NCBI RefSeq assembly: GCF_041320275.1
Contig: NZ_CP162023.1
Location: 3,410,001 to 3,474,000 of the forward strand
Length of the DNA stretch: 64,000 nt
Direction: 5' to 3'
From: Mumia sp. Pv4-285
GTDB taxonomy: Bacteria > Actinomycetota > Actinomycetes > Propionibacteriales > Nocardioidaceae
This document shows positions 1-8,031 of this stretch, one piece after another. How positions within the stretch are numbered: the first letter of the stretch is position 1; every line of letters starts with the position of its first letter. Both the position numbers and the translations under genes were made by a program. Below the pieces are notes generated by a model. That model did no database searches and was not told where the DNA came from. It saw only the letters and a list, made by a program, of their open reading frames with translations.

Positions 1-1
1 C

Positions 2-232
2 ACCCGTGACGGCGGCACGCTGACCGACGGCCACGGCCACCACCCGTACGTCACCACCGCGGGTTCCGCACCGTCGTTGGGCAAGCACCTGCTGCTCGCC
101 TACCTTCCGCCGGAGCACGCGCGGATCGGCAACGAGCTCGCCGTCTCCTACATGGAGGAGCTGTATCCGGTGACGGTCCGGTCGGTGGACGCGACCGGAC
201 TGTGGGACCCGGCGAACGAGAGGATCCGCTGA
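2..232 (+). CDS. C-terminal end of a GcvT-domain FAD-dependent demethylating dehydrogenase (partial)
   Basis: The reading frame is open from base 2 to a TGA at 230-232, giving 76 residues. It contains GHGHHPYVTTAGSAPSLGKH and ends YMEELYPVTVRSV. This is the style of the aminomethyltransferase-like (GcvT) C-terminal domain found in dimethylglycine or sarcosine dehydrogenases, which fuse an FAD domain to a folate-binding GcvT part. Such enzymes remove N-methyl groups and pass electrons to an electron-transfer flavoprotein. The etfB start codon overlaps this stop (TGATG) and etfA follows, so the three genes are probably one operon. The catalytic FAD part lies outside the window, so the substrate is inferred only. 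Confidence 0.7.
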   Translation, partial: TRDGGTLTDGHGHHPYVTTAGSAPSLGKHLLLAYLPPEHARIGNELAVSYMEELYPVTVRSVDATGLWDPANERIR

Positions 233-987
233 TGGTCGACGTGCTCGTGTGCGTGAAGCGCGTCGTGGACTCCTCCAGCGAGGTGGTCCTGACCGAGGAC
301 GCGCAGTCGGTCGACGGACGCTTCGCGGGGTTCACGATGAGTGCGCACGAGGAGTGTGCGGTCGAGCTCACCGTCCAGCTGACTGCGGACGCCGGGACTG
401 CTCGCGTCATGACGCTCGGTGATGCCGACGCGGTCGAGCAGCTGCGCCACGCACTCGCCGTCGGCTGCTCCGACGCGACGCACGTGGTCGCGGACGCGAA
501 CGCGTTCGGGCCGGCCGACGTCGCACGGGAGATCGCCGCCGTGGTGCACGACCACGACACGCAGCTGGTCCTGCTCGGCAACGACGCCGCAGACAGCGGT
601 GACTTCCAGGTCGGCATCCGACTCGCCTACGAGCTCGGATGGCCCGTGGTCAACGGCGCCAGCACGGTCTCGGTCGCCGACGGGACGGTGACCGCGTCCG
701 GCACGGGGCCCGACGGGCACGAGACGTACCGTGTCCCGCTCCCGGCGGTCGTCACGGTGCTCGAGGGTGGCATCGAGCCGCGGTACCCGACCGTGCCCGG
801 CCGGATGAAGGCGAAGCGGGTCCCGATCGAGGAACGGCAGCCCACCACCGAGCCGACCGGTCCTTCCCGGGTCCGGCTGCTGCGTCCGCCGCCTGCGCCG
901 TCGGTCGTCCAGGTCCTCGGTGAAGGTGCCGATGCGGCGCCGGCCGTGGTCGACGTGCTCGAGCAGCTGGGGGTGCTTTCCCGATGA
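232..987 (+). CDS. etfB: Electron transfer flavoprotein beta subunit
   Basis: This 251-residue protein opens MVDVLVCVKRVVDSSSEV, the classical EtfB N-terminus that starts the AMP-binding fold. Its C-terminal half has YRVPLPAVVTVLEGGIEPRYP and GRMKAKR, close to the conserved EtfB signature region. The ATG at 232 is chosen because it overlaps the upstream stop and begins the conserved core; a longer in-frame start at 202 would add ten unrelated residues. EtfB pairs with EtfA to carry electrons from flavin dehydrogenases to ETF:quinone oxidoreductase in the cytoplasm. The gene overlaps etfA by 4 bases (ATGA), so translation is probably coupled. Its neighbour suggests it serves N-methyl amine oxidation. 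Confidence 0.92.
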   Translation: MVDVLVCVKRVVDSSSEVVLTEDAQSVDGRFAGFTMSAHEECAVELTVQLTADAGTARVMTLGDADAVEQLRHALAVGCSDATHVVADANAFGPADVAREIAAVVHDHDTQLVLLGNDAADSGDFQVGIRLAYELGWPVVNGASTVSVADGTVTASGTGPDGHETYRVPLPAVVTVLEGGIEPRYPTVPGRMKAKRVPIEERQPTTEPTGPSRVRLLRPPPAPSVVQVLGEGADAAPAVVDVLEQLGVLSR

Positions 988-1964
988 TCCTGGTGCTGGT
1001 GGAGACCTCGCTCGAGGGCGAGGCGACCGAGGTGTCCCTGGAGGCACTGACGCTCGCGCGCTCGCTCTCGACGGCGGGGAGCGACCGCCCGGTCGATGCC
1101 GTCGTCGTCGGTCAACCGCCTGACGAGCTGCTCGCGACGCTGGGATCGTACGGCGTCCGGCGGGTGCACGCGCTGACCGGAGAGGCATTCACGTCGTACG
1201 CCGCCGCCGCGTGGGCGTCGGGTCTGCTGTCCGTACGGCACGGGGCCGGCTCGGACACCGTGATGGCGGCAGGGACGCCGCGCGGAAACGAGGTGATGGC
1301 CCATGTGGCGGCGCGGGCAGGAGTGGCGATGGCTGCGAACGTGCTTCGGGTCGAAGGGCTGACGCCGTTCGTCGTCACCCGGCAGGTCGTCGGTGGCGCG
1401 GCGCTCGAGGAGATGCGGCTGGCGGACCGGCTCGCGGTGCTCACGGTCGCCGGGCACGCCGTCGAGCCGACTCCCGCCGCGGACCCTGGATCGGCCGAGC
1501 TGGTCGTCGAGACACCGGAGATCGCGGACGCCGACCTCGTGGCTCGCGTCGTGTCGACCGAGGCACCCGAGCCGGACCTGTCGGGCGACCTCACGTCGGC
1601 CCGGGTCGTCGTCGGAGCCGGCAGAGGCGCGGGGTCGGCCGACGGGTTTGCCGACCTGCTCGAGCTCACCGACCTGCTCGGTGCCTCGCTCGGCGTCTCA
1701 CGGGTCGTCACGTCGCTGGGCTGGCGCCCGCATCACGAGCAGGTCGGCCAGACGGGCTCACGCATCTCCCCCGACCTCTACGTCCCCTGCGGGATCAGCG
1801 GCGCCATCCAGCACTGGGCGGGGTGCTCGTCGGCCAAGGCGATCCTGGCGATCAACACCGACGCGGAGGCGCCGATGGTCACCCGGGCGACCTATGCCGT
1901 GATCGGCGACCTCCACGAGGTCGTACCCGCGATCAACGCCGAGATCCGCAGACGGCGCGGCTGA
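984..1964 (+). CDS. etfA: Electron transfer flavoprotein alpha subunit
   Basis: This 326-residue protein has the EtfA C-terminal FAD-binding domain, including PCGISGAIQHWAGCSSA, AILAINTD, APMVTRATYAVIGDL and the closing VVPAI segment. In this family the region holds the FAD, and the N-terminal half packs on EtfB. The start ATG at 984 overlaps the etfB stop. Length matches usual bacterial EtfA (about 310-330 residues). A divergence in strand follows at 1995, so the operon probably ends here. No unusual residues were seen in the conserved core. Confidence 0.93.
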   Translation: MILVLVETSLEGEATEVSLEALTLARSLSTAGSDRPVDAVVVGQPPDELLATLGSYGVRRVHALTGEAFTSYAAAAWASGLLSVRHGAGSDTVMAAGTPRGNEVMAHVAARAGVAMAANVLRVEGLTPFVVTRQVVGGAALEEMRLADRLAVLTVAGHAVEPTPAADPGSAELVVETPEIADADLVARVVSTEAPEPDLSGDLTSARVVVGAGRGAGSADGFADLLELTDLLGASLGVSRVVTSLGWRPHHEQVGQTGSRISPDLYVPCGISGAIQHWAGCSSAKAILAINTDAEAPMVTRATYAVIGDLHEVVPAINAEIRRRRG

Positions 1965-1994
1965 CCACGCCGTGCCGCCTGCGGCCAGTTGACC

Positions 1995-2627
1995 TCAGCG
2001 AGCGGCGAGGGCCCGCCCGGCGGCGAGGGCGGCGCCCTCGGCCTCCTTCCTCATGAGCGTCGCCGGCTCGAGGAACTCGTCGAGCGCGGGGTTGACGCCG
2101 ACGAGCGTGAACTCGCGCTCGATGACTGTCAGGTCGGCTTGCCAGACGTCGCCGACGATCCGCTGGAGGTAGCCGATGTTGTGGTCCCAGCCCTCCTTGG
2201 GCGTGCCCGGGCCGTACGCTCCGCCGCGGGTCGTCACGAGCACGGTGGGTGTGCCCTCGAGCAGCGGCTCGCCCTGCTGGCCGCCGGCGATCGCCAGATC
2301 GATCCACGTCTTCACGTGCTGGGACACACCCCAGTTGTAGAGCGGTAGTGCGAGCACCACGGCGTCGGCGCTGCGGATCTCGTCGGCGACCTCGCTCGCG
2401 AGGGCGAGTGCGGCCTCCTGCTCGCGCGTACGCTGCTCGGCCGCGGTGAACGCACTGGCGATCGCCGTCGGCCAGGCATCGGCAGGCAGCGGGTCGGTGG
2501 CGAGGTGGCGGGACACGACCGCCGCGTCAGGACGGGCGGCGATGAGCTCGGACATCACCAGGTCGGCGAGCGCACTGCTCGCGGAGCTCGGGCCCTGGAT
2601 GCTCGAGTCGACACGGAGCACGGACAT
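1995..2627 (-). CDS. FMN-dependent NADH azoreductase / NAD(P)H quinone reductase
   Basis: This 210-residue flavodoxin-fold protein begins MSVLRVDSSIQGPSSASS, a phosphate-binding loop for FMN. It has PLYNWGVSQHVKTWIDL, which matches the AzoR motif contacting the flavin, and TTRGGAYGPGTPKEGWDHN before the helix that closes the active site. AzoR enzymes reduce quinones and azo compounds by two electrons. The start at 2627 follows a GAGGAGAA ribosome site. The gene is divergent from a MarR regulator with two near-palindromic operators between them, so MarR-controlled induction by electrophiles or quinones is likely (inferred). Confidence 0.85.
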   Translation of the reverse strand: MSVLRVDSSIQGPSSASSALADLVMSELIAARPDAAVVSRHLATDPLPADAWPTAIASAFTAAEQRTREQEAALALASEVADEIRSADAVVLALPLYNWGVSQHVKTWIDLAIAGGQQGEPLLEGTPTVLVTTRGGAYGPGTPKEGWDHNIGYLQRIVGDVWQADLTVIEREFTLVGVNPALDEFLEPATLMRKEAEGAALAAGRALAAR

Positions 2628-2660
2628 GGTTTCTCCTCGGGAGGGACGATGAGCGCTCTG

Positions 2661-2710
2661 ACTTGAACGTTCAACTCGAACGGTAGATGGGGGGAGTTGA
2701 ATGTTCAAGT
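2661..2710. promoter_or_regulatory. Double MarR-type operator between azoreductase and marR
   Basis: Two 16-base boxes lie at 2661-2676 and 2695-2710. The first contains the perfect palindrome TTGAACGTTCAA; the second has TTGAATGTTCAA with one mismatch. The outer flanks (ACTTGAA and TTCAAGT) make the two boxes mirror each other as well. They fill the 103-base divergent intergenic region, so one regulator could control both genes. The adjacent MarR protein is the obvious candidate. Confidence 0.75.
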
Positions 2711-2730
2711 GCAGCGGATAGGATCGCGGT

Positions 2731-3240
2731 ATGGCAGACCGACCCGACGACGCCGACGTCGCCTGGCTGACGTCACCGCAACTGAAGGACTGGGCGTCCT
2801 TGATGGCGATGCTCACGACGCTCCCGCCCGCCCTCGATGCGCAGCTCAAGCGCGACGCCGGGCTCAACCTGTTCGAGTACCACGTCCTGGTCCAGCTCGC
2901 GGAGTCCCCGTCGGGCATGGTCGCGATGAGCGACCTGGCGCTCCTCTCGCAGGGGTCGGTCTCGCGCCTGTCGCACGCGGTCGGCCGCCTGGAGCGCGCG
3001 GGCCTGGTGCGCCGGGGCGCCTGTCACGAGGCGGGTCGCCGTACGGGGGCGGTGCTCACCGACGCTGGGCGCGAGAAGCTTGAGATGGCCGCTCCCGGCC
3101 ATGTCCGCGAGGTGCGGCGGCTGGTCGTGGACGCCCTGCATCCCGCCCAGCTCGAGGCACTCGGCGACGCTGCACGAGCGGTCGTCGCCGCCACGGCTCC
3201 CGACGTCGCCGAGGTGATCCGACGCGACCTGCCGGGCTGA
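2731..3240 (+). CDS. MarR family transcriptional regulator
   Basis: This 169-residue protein has the MarR winged helix: a dimerising helix (LNLFEYHVLVQLAESP), the recognition helix MSDLALLSQGSVSRLSHAVGRLERAGLV, and a wing with RRTGAVLTDAGREKL. MarR proteins are dimeric repressors released by small phenolic or oxidising ligands. It is transcribed away from the azoreductase and starts 20 bases after the second operator box, so it probably represses itself and the azoreductase. The ligand is unknown. No cysteine pair typical of redox MarR proteins was seen beyond a single Cys near residue 95. Confidence 0.88.
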   Translation: MADRPDDADVAWLTSPQLKDWASLMAMLTTLPPALDAQLKRDAGLNLFEYHVLVQLAESPSGMVAMSDLALLSQGSVSRLSHAVGRLERAGLVRRGACHEAGRRTGAVLTDAGREKLEMAAPGHVREVRRLVVDALHPAQLEALGDAARAVVAATAPDVAEVIRRDLPG

Positions 3241-3253
3241 TCCACGAGCTCGG

Positions 3254-3271
3254 CGTAGCGCTGCCGCTACG
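3254..3271. terminator. Short hairpin between convergent genes
   Basis: CGTAGCG and CGCTACG form a 7-bp stem around a CTGC loop. It lies between the marR stop and the DUF2200 stop codon, which is inside the right arm. There is no T-tract, as is usual in high-GC actinobacteria, so terminator function is only suggested. Confidence 0.35.
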
Positions 3272-3608
3272 ACCGAAGGACCCGGTCCATCGACTTGCCC
3301 TTCGCGAGCTCGTCGACGAGCTTGTCGAGATAGCGGATCTTCTGCATCAACGGGTCCTCGACGTTCTCGACGCGTACGCCGCACACGACCCCGGTGATCG
3401 ATGACGCGAGCGGGTTGAGGTGCGCCTCGGCGAAGAGGTCCTCGAAGGTCGTGCCCTCGTCCAGGTGGCGGCTCAGCGCGGACTCGTCGAAGCCGGTGAG
3501 CCACTCGATCACCTCGTCGAGCTCAGCCTTCGTACGCCCCTTCTTCTCCACCTTCGTCACGTAGTGGGGATAGACCGAGGCGAAGCTGGTGGCGAAGATC
3601 CTGCTCAT
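3267..3608 (-). CDS. DUF2200 family protein
   Basis: This 113-residue cytoplasmic protein matches the DUF2200 pattern along its whole length: [20 protein letters not shown], then [15 protein letters not shown], then [19 protein letters not shown] and [19 protein letters not shown]. The family is widespread in bacteria and has no established biochemical role. Length is typical. It is convergent with marR and shows no obvious functional link to it. Upstream lies a transporter remnant, so its promoter is probably in 3609-3700. Confidence 0.85.
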   Translation of the reverse strand: MSRIFATSFASVYPHYVTKVEKKGRTKAELDEVIEWLTGFDESALSRHLDEGTTFEDLFAEAHLNPLASSITGVVCGVRVENVEDPLMQKIRYLDKLVDELAKGKSMDRVLRS

Positions 3609-3702
3609 GGCCCCGAGCGTAGCGGCGGGTAGCCGGCCGATCGGAGGGACGCCCGGACGTCATGATTGTCGCGACCCGATCGCAGTGGGTACCTGAGAGC
3701 AC

Positions 3703-3860
3703 ATGGAGCCAGCAGCCGCCGTACGGGGTGCCGTGCTGTGGGGCGCAGCGGCAGGGCTGGGTGCGGCAGTCGGGGCGAGCGCGCTCTATCGCAGCTACGG
3801 GCACGGACAGATGGCGGTCGCGGGTCCGCTGTCGGCCGTCGGTGCGGCTGCGTCGCCCGG
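3703..3860 (+). pseudogene. Remnant of an EamA/DMT family transporter
   Basis: The translated stretch from 3703 reads VRGAVLWGAAAGLGAAVG, then ALYRSYGHGQMAVAGPLSAV. This resembles two helices of an EamA (drug/metabolite) transporter, where a loop like LYR..x.GRMSVVAPLSAV is typical. After about residue 50 the similarity stops and the frame runs into the antisense of the glucosidase gene. An in-frame TGA sits just upstream at 3694. A complete EamA protein has about ten helices and 300 residues, so this can only be a fragment. It fills most of the 3609-3923 gap; nothing else is recognisable there. Confidence 0.5.
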
Positions 3861-3923
3861 TCACCACGACGCCACCCACCCGCACCGGACCAGTCTCGCC
3901 GTCCGGTGCGGGTGTCGCAGGCC

Positions 3924-6635
3924 TCACCGCACGGTGATCGCGCCAGTCAGCTCGATGTCACGCGCCGAGCTGCCCACGAGCAGCGGCACACGCCCCCGCG
4001 GGGTCACCCACGAGCTGCTCGCGTCGTCCCAGTACGACAGGCTGCGCCGCGACACCGGGATCCGCACCCAGGTCGCGCGTCCCGGACGGAGCGTCACCTT
4101 CGCGAAGCCCACGAGCTTGCGTGCCGGGGCGTCGAGACCCGGCAGCCGACCGGCGTACACCTGCACGACCTCGGCGCCTGTCCGCCGTCCGGTGTTCCGG
4201 ACCCTGACCCGCACGGTCGTCGAGTCCCGTCGGCCCTCCGCGCGCAGCGTCCCCGTGCGCAGCCCACGGTACGAGAACCGGGTGTAGGACAGGCCGAATC
4301 CGAAGGGGTAGAGCATCCGGGTCCGCGATGCGATGTATCCGCGGTAGCCGATGTTGACGCCCTCCGTGAACTCGACCCGGGTGTCGCCGATCCGGTCCCA
4401 CGGGTTGACGATGCCGGGCGGCAGCTGCTCCTCGCTGACCGGGTAGGTCATCGGCAGCTTGCCGGACGGGTTCACCGTCCCCGACAGGACGCGTGTGAGG
4501 CTCGCGCCCTCCTCCTGTCCGCCGGGGTACGACTGGACGACCGCCTCGACCTGTCGCCGCCACGGCATCGTCACCGGGCCGCCCGTGGAGAGCACCACGA
4601 CCGTCCGAGGATTCACGGCCGCGACGGCCGAGATCAGGCGGTCCGCGCTCTGCGGCAGCTTCAGCGAGACGCGATCGCGCTCCTCGGACTCGTACGTGCG
4701 CGCATAGACGACGGCCACGTCGGAGCGCCGCGCCTGGCGCACCGCCTCGGCGATGGCCGGCGACTGCGCACGACGCGGCGGGCTCCACTGGAAGACCAGG
4801 GTCCCCGGCTGGAGCGCGACCAGCGGCTGGGTCGCTGCGTACTCGATCCGCAGGTCGTACGACTCGCCCCGCTGCAGCGCCACGGTCGCCTCGACCTCTC
4901 GGCGACCGGGTGCGCCGGTCATGTCGACGATCGGCTCGCCGTCGAGGTACGCGGTGGCGTCGCCCCAACCGGTCAGCCCCAGACGGTAGTCGCCTGTCGC
5001 GGGTGCGGTCAGCGTCCCGGTGTAGGTGACCGACTGCCCTGCCGCGACTCCGGTCCCACTGACGTCGGGCACCGGTGGGACCTGGGAGGAGTAGAGGGTG
5101 GCGAACGCCGGCACCCCCGCGGTGAAGCCGGTGTCGTAGAGCACCTGCGCCTCTCGGCGCGTCACCGGGTCGCCCGAGAACGTCGTGTTGCCGAAGTGCC
5201 GTGCCGTCAGCCCGTTCCCCGACCCGATCTCCGGCGAGAGGACGCTGGACGGCACCGCGGTCATGTCCGCGGTCTCGATCATCGAGGCACCGTTGACGGT
5301 GTCGTTCCCGGCTGCGTAACGCACCCGCACGCCCGTCCGTCGGCCCAGGTCACGCATCGCGTCCAGCAGGCTGACCTCGTACGTCGGCTGGACCGCGAAG
5401 GAACCACCGAGCCGGCCGCTGATGTTCGCGTCGGCTCCGATGACGGCCGCCGACCTGATCCGGCGCCGCAACGGCAGGACGCCGTCGTTCTTCAGCAAGG
5501 TGACCGCCTGGTCCTCGACGCGCCGCGCGAGGCGACCGTGCTCCTCGACCGGGATCGACGTCATCGTGTAGTCGCCCTCGAACACACCGATCGCGAACAT
5601 CGTCCGCAGGATGCGGAGCACCGAACGGTCGACGAGCGACTCGGGCACCCGGCCGTCGCGGACGGCCGCGAGCAGCGCGTCCCCGTAGAACGCCGCCGTC
5701 CCGGTCTCCATGTCGGTGCCGGCCTCGATCGACGGCTCCGTCGAGTGGATCGCCCCGAAATCGGTGATCACGAACCCCTCGAAGCCCAGCTCCTCACGCA
5801 GGATGGTGTCCAGCAGGAGGTCGTTCTCGCAGGCGAACACCGAGTTGACCTCGTTGAACGAGCACATCACCGACCCGAGGTCGGCCTTCTCGATCGCGTC
5901 CGCGTACGGCGCGACGTAGACCTCGCGCAGCGCCCGAGGATCGATGATGCTGTCCTGTGCGTTGCCGCGGTCGACCTCTTGGGTGTAGCCCGCGTAGTGC
6001 TTGAGGTTCGCGATGACGCTCTCGTCCTGGACGGCGTCGACGTACGGTGTGGTGAGCTCAGACGTGAGGAACGGGTCCTCGCTCATCCCCTCCGCGATGC
6101 GTCCCCAGAACGGCTGGCGGCCCATGTCCGACCCCGGGCCGAGGAGCATGGCGTGCCCCGTGGCCTTGGCCTCCTCGGCGACGGCGCGTCCGTAGCGTCG
6201 TGCCAGCCGGGGGTTCCACGTCGCTGCGAGCGCCGCGCCTGCGGGGAACGCGGTGGCGGTCTCGCCCGTGCCGGGGAGGGTCCACCCTCGTGCGGCGATT
6301 CCGCCGCCGGCGTCCGCCATGCGCAGCTCGGGGATGCCGAGGCGCTCGATCGGCGCGTTGTAGAACGCCGACGGCGCCTCTCCCTGGTCGCCGGTCATCA
6401 GCTCGACCTTCTCCTCGAGCGTCATCTGCTCGAGCAGCGCAGCCGCGCGGACATCCGGGGACAGGCGAGCGTTCGTCCAGGGCTGGTCCGCTGGTCCAGT
6501 CGTGGTCTGCGCGGAGCTCGACGGCGACAGCAGAGCTGCGGCGAGGAGCGACACGATCCCGGCGACGAGGACGGCGAAGCTGCGTCCTCTCTGCCGGCGG
6601 CGGTGGTTCTGGGTAAAAGCGACGATCTCGGACAT
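3924..6635 (-). CDS. Secreted GH3 beta-glucosidase with inserted PA14 domain
   Basis: This protein has about 903 residues. A basic N-terminus (HRRRQRGRS) and a hydrophobic stretch at about 20-42 ending SSAQ form a signal peptide. The GH3 TIM barrel spans about 55-350, with LKHYAG near 211 and the nucleophile Asp in FVITDFGA near residue 292. The GH3 C-terminal domain is split by a PA14 carbohydrate-binding insert at about 475-620 (GLTARHFGNTTFSGDP to TLVFQWSPP). A fibronectin-III-like domain ends the protein. The start at 6635 opens the signal peptide; an upstream in-frame start would overlap the CRP-like site. It likely releases glucose or similar sugars from plant oligosaccharides outside the cell. 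Confidence 0.88.
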   Translation of the reverse strand: MSEIVAFTQNHRRRQRGRSFAVLVAGIVSLLAAALLSPSSSAQTTTGPADQPWTNARLSPDVRAAALLEQMTLEEKVELMTGDQGEAPSAFYNAPIERLGIPELRMADAGGGIAARGWTLPGTGETATAFPAGAALAATWNPRLARRYGRAVAEEAKATGHAMLLGPGSDMGRQPFWGRIAEGMSEDPFLTSELTTPYVDAVQDESVIANLKHYAGYTQEVDRGNAQDSIIDPRALREVYVAPYADAIEKADLGSVMCSFNEVNSVFACENDLLLDTILREELGFEGFVITDFGAIHSTEPSIEAGTDMETGTAAFYGDALLAAVRDGRVPESLVDRSVLRILRTMFAIGVFEGDYTMTSIPVEEHGRLARRVEDQAVTLLKNDGVLPLRRRIRSAAVIGADANISGRLGGSFAVQPTYEVSLLDAMRDLGRRTGVRVRYAAGNDTVNGASMIETADMTAVPSSVLSPEIGSGNGLTARHFGNTTFSGDPVTRREAQVLYDTGFTAGVPAFATLYSSQVPPVPDVSGTGVAAGQSVTYTGTLTAPATGDYRLGLTGWGDATAYLDGEPIVDMTGAPGRREVEATVALQRGESYDLRIEYAATQPLVALQPGTLVFQWSPPRRAQSPAIAEAVRQARRSDVAVVYARTYESEERDRVSLKLPQSADRLISAVAAVNPRTVVVLSTGGPVTMPWRRQVEAVVQSYPGGQEEGASLTRVLSGTVNPSGKLPMTYPVSEEQLPPGIVNPWDRIGDTRVEFTEGVNIGYRGYIASRTRMLYPFGFGLSYTRFSYRGLRTGTLRAEGRRDSTTVRVRVRNTGRRTGAEVVQVYAGRLPGLDAPARKLVGFAKVTLRPGRATWVRIPVSRRSLSYWDDASSSWVTPRGRVPLLVGSSARDIELTGAITVR

Positions 6636-6676
6636 TTTGCACCGGCTTTCGAGAGGAACAGAGTGGCCGGTACCCG

Positions 6677-6694
6677 GTGTGACGTGCGTCACAC
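6677..6694. promoter_or_regulatory. CRP/GlxR-type operator upstream of the GH3 gene
   Basis: GTGTGA-CGTGCG-TCACAC is a perfect match to the symmetrical cAMP-receptor (GlxR/CRP) site of actinobacteria, two 6-base arms with a 6-base centre. It lies 42 bases upstream of the glucosidase start and overlaps the stop codon of the anti-sigma gene. Catabolite control of the glucosidase is the natural reading. Confidence 0.7.
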
Positions 6695-7420
6695 CAGTGG
6701 AGCCAAAAGATTCTTCCTCTGGGTCGACACGTCCTCACGATCAGCGGCCGTCGTGCTCTGATCGCCGTCGTAGTCAGCCCGCAGGACCGACGTCACCGAG
6801 TGGCCCGGGTCCCCGTCGTCCTGCTCGAGACTCACGTCGACGACCTGGTACCGACCGACCAAGTCGTTCGGGATCTCGAAGCTGGCTTCGCCGTCGGGAT
6901 TGATCACGCCGAGGGCGAGCATCTTCTCCGTCGACGGCTCGAACAGCCATGCGTAGTAGTAGTCGCCTGCACTGGGCCGCGGGAGATCGCGGGTCGTGAT
7001 GGTCATCCGTACGGCGCCCTCCCGCTCGGTCATCACGACCTCGCCGCTCCCCGTGCCCTCGACCGGCTCCAGCGCCGCGGTCTGCCGGACCACCTGCGTC
7101 GACTGATCACCGTCGAGGAGGAACGGGACCATGACTGCGCCGAGGACGAGAACGAGGGCAGCGGCGACCACCGTGCCGACGTGACGCCGCCACCACGGCG
7201 CAGGAATCGGCGCGAGGGGTGGTGCAGTCGGCACGACGACCGACGTCGGAGCGCGGAGCGTCCGCGCCGTCGAGGTCAGCAACGCGTGCCCGGTCGCGAT
7301 CGCGGCGAGCTCGTCGCGGCACTCGGCGCAGGTCTCGAGGTGCGCGTCGGCCTCGACGACGTCGACGTTCCTCAGCTCGCCCCGCAGGAGCCCGACGAGG
7401 TCGGGATGCTCAGTGTTCAT
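6689..7420 (-). CDS. Anti-sigma factor, RskA-like
   Basis: This 243-residue membrane protein has an N-terminal zinc anti-sigma motif, AHLETCAECRDEL, near residues 26-38 (His-x3-Cys-x2-Cys). One transmembrane helix lies at about 80-101, followed by an extracytoplasmic RskA-type domain (YYYAWLFEPSTEKMLALG, VVDVSLEQDDGDPGHS). Such proteins hold an ECF sigma factor at the membrane until regulated proteolysis. The start overlaps the sigma gene stop (ATGA), so the two are translationally coupled. The domain layout matches a second pair at 33830-35135. The long in-frame extension upstream runs through the sigma gene and is not used. Confidence 0.88.
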   Translation of the reverse strand: MNTEHPDLVGLLRGELRNVDVVEADAHLETCAECRDELAAIATGHALLTSTARTLRAPTSVVVPTAPPLAPIPAPWWRRHVGTVVAAALVLVLGAVMVPFLLDGDQSTQVVRQTAALEPVEGTGSGEVVMTEREGAVRMTITTRDLPRPSAGDYYYAWLFEPSTEKMLALGVINPDGEASFEIPNDLVGRYQVVDVSLEQDDGDPGHSVTSVLRADYDGDQSTTAADREDVSTQRKNLLAPLV

Positions 7421-7971
7421 CGCCGCTCCTCCTCCGTCGCTCGCATGATCTCGCCCAGTCTTCGTGTCCCCCGTGATGCCCGTGCCTTGACCGTCCCCAG
7501 CGGCACGTCGAGCCGCGCGGCGATCTCCTTCTGAGTGAGCTCCTGGAAGTACGCCATCTCCAGGACCGTTCGCTCGTGCTCCGGGAGCCTTGCGACGGCC
7601 CAGCGGACGTCGGCCGCGTCCGCGAACCGGCTGGCTGTCTCCCTCCCGTCGTCCCCCGCGAGGTCCCGGATCGACTCCACGTCGACGACCGTGTGCCTTC
7701 GGGCCCGCAGCGTGTCGACGGCACGATGGTGCGCGATCGTGAACAGCCAGGCGGTGAACCGCTGGTTGGGGTCGTACCGCGAAGCCCCGCGCCACGCGTC
7801 CAGGAACGTCCGTTGCACCACATCCTCGGCCTCGTCACGACCGACGTACCGGCTGACGTAGGCGAGCACGACCGGCGCGTACCGCTCGTACGCCTCCTGG
7901 AGCGCGGCTTCGTCCTGTCGCGCGAGGCGCGCGCCGATGGCGGCCTGTTCGGCAGCATCGGGAAGGTCCAT
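7417..7971 (-). CDS. ECF RNA polymerase sigma factor, SigK-like
   Basis: This 184-residue protein has sigma region 2 (YAPVVLAYVSRYVGRDEAEDV, AWLFTIAHHRAVD) and region 4 (LPEHERTVLEMAYFQELTQKE then GTVKARASRGTRRL, a helix-turn-helix). It is followed, with overlap, by an RskA-like anti-sigma gene, the arrangement of mycobacterial sigK-rskA. A putative ECF promoter lies directly upstream, with the -10 element only 7 bases from the ATG, so the mRNA may be leaderless. The downstream sortase/DUF4397 pair, read on the same strand further upstream, may be a target. SigK assignment is by organisation and sequence style, not proof. Confidence 0.87.
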   Translation of the reverse strand: MDLPDAAEQAAIGARLARQDEAALQEAYERYAPVVLAYVSRYVGRDEAEDVVQRTFLDAWRGASRYDPNQRFTAWLFTIAHHRAVDTLRARRHTVVDVESIRDLAGDDGRETASRFADAADVRWAVARLPEHERTVLEMAYFQELTQKEIAARLDVPLGTVKARASRGTRRLGEIMRATEEERR

Positions 7972-7977
7972 GCCTCT

Positions 7978-8006
7978 ACTTCGCCCGGCAAGGCCCTTTC
8001 GGATGC
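7978..8006 (-). promoter_or_regulatory. Putative ECF (SigK-like) promoter of the sigma/anti-sigma pair
   Basis: On the minus strand GCATCC (8001-8006) is followed after 17 bases by CGAAGT (7978-7983). The spacing and -35 element resemble the SigK consensus of mycobacteria (CCATCC, 16-17, CCGAAT). The same layout (GCATCC-N17-GGAAGT) occurs at 33740-33768. The -10 ends 7 bases before the ATG, which fits a leaderless start. Confidence 0.4.
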
Positions 8007-8031
8007 CATATCGGCCCGTTGTTCTCGAATG

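Noticed and set aside
3666-6761. A 1031-residue plus-strand open frame over the GH3 gene
   Set aside because: It is the antisense shadow of a clear GH3 enzyme with catalytic motifs, and its translation is Arg/His-rich low-complexity.
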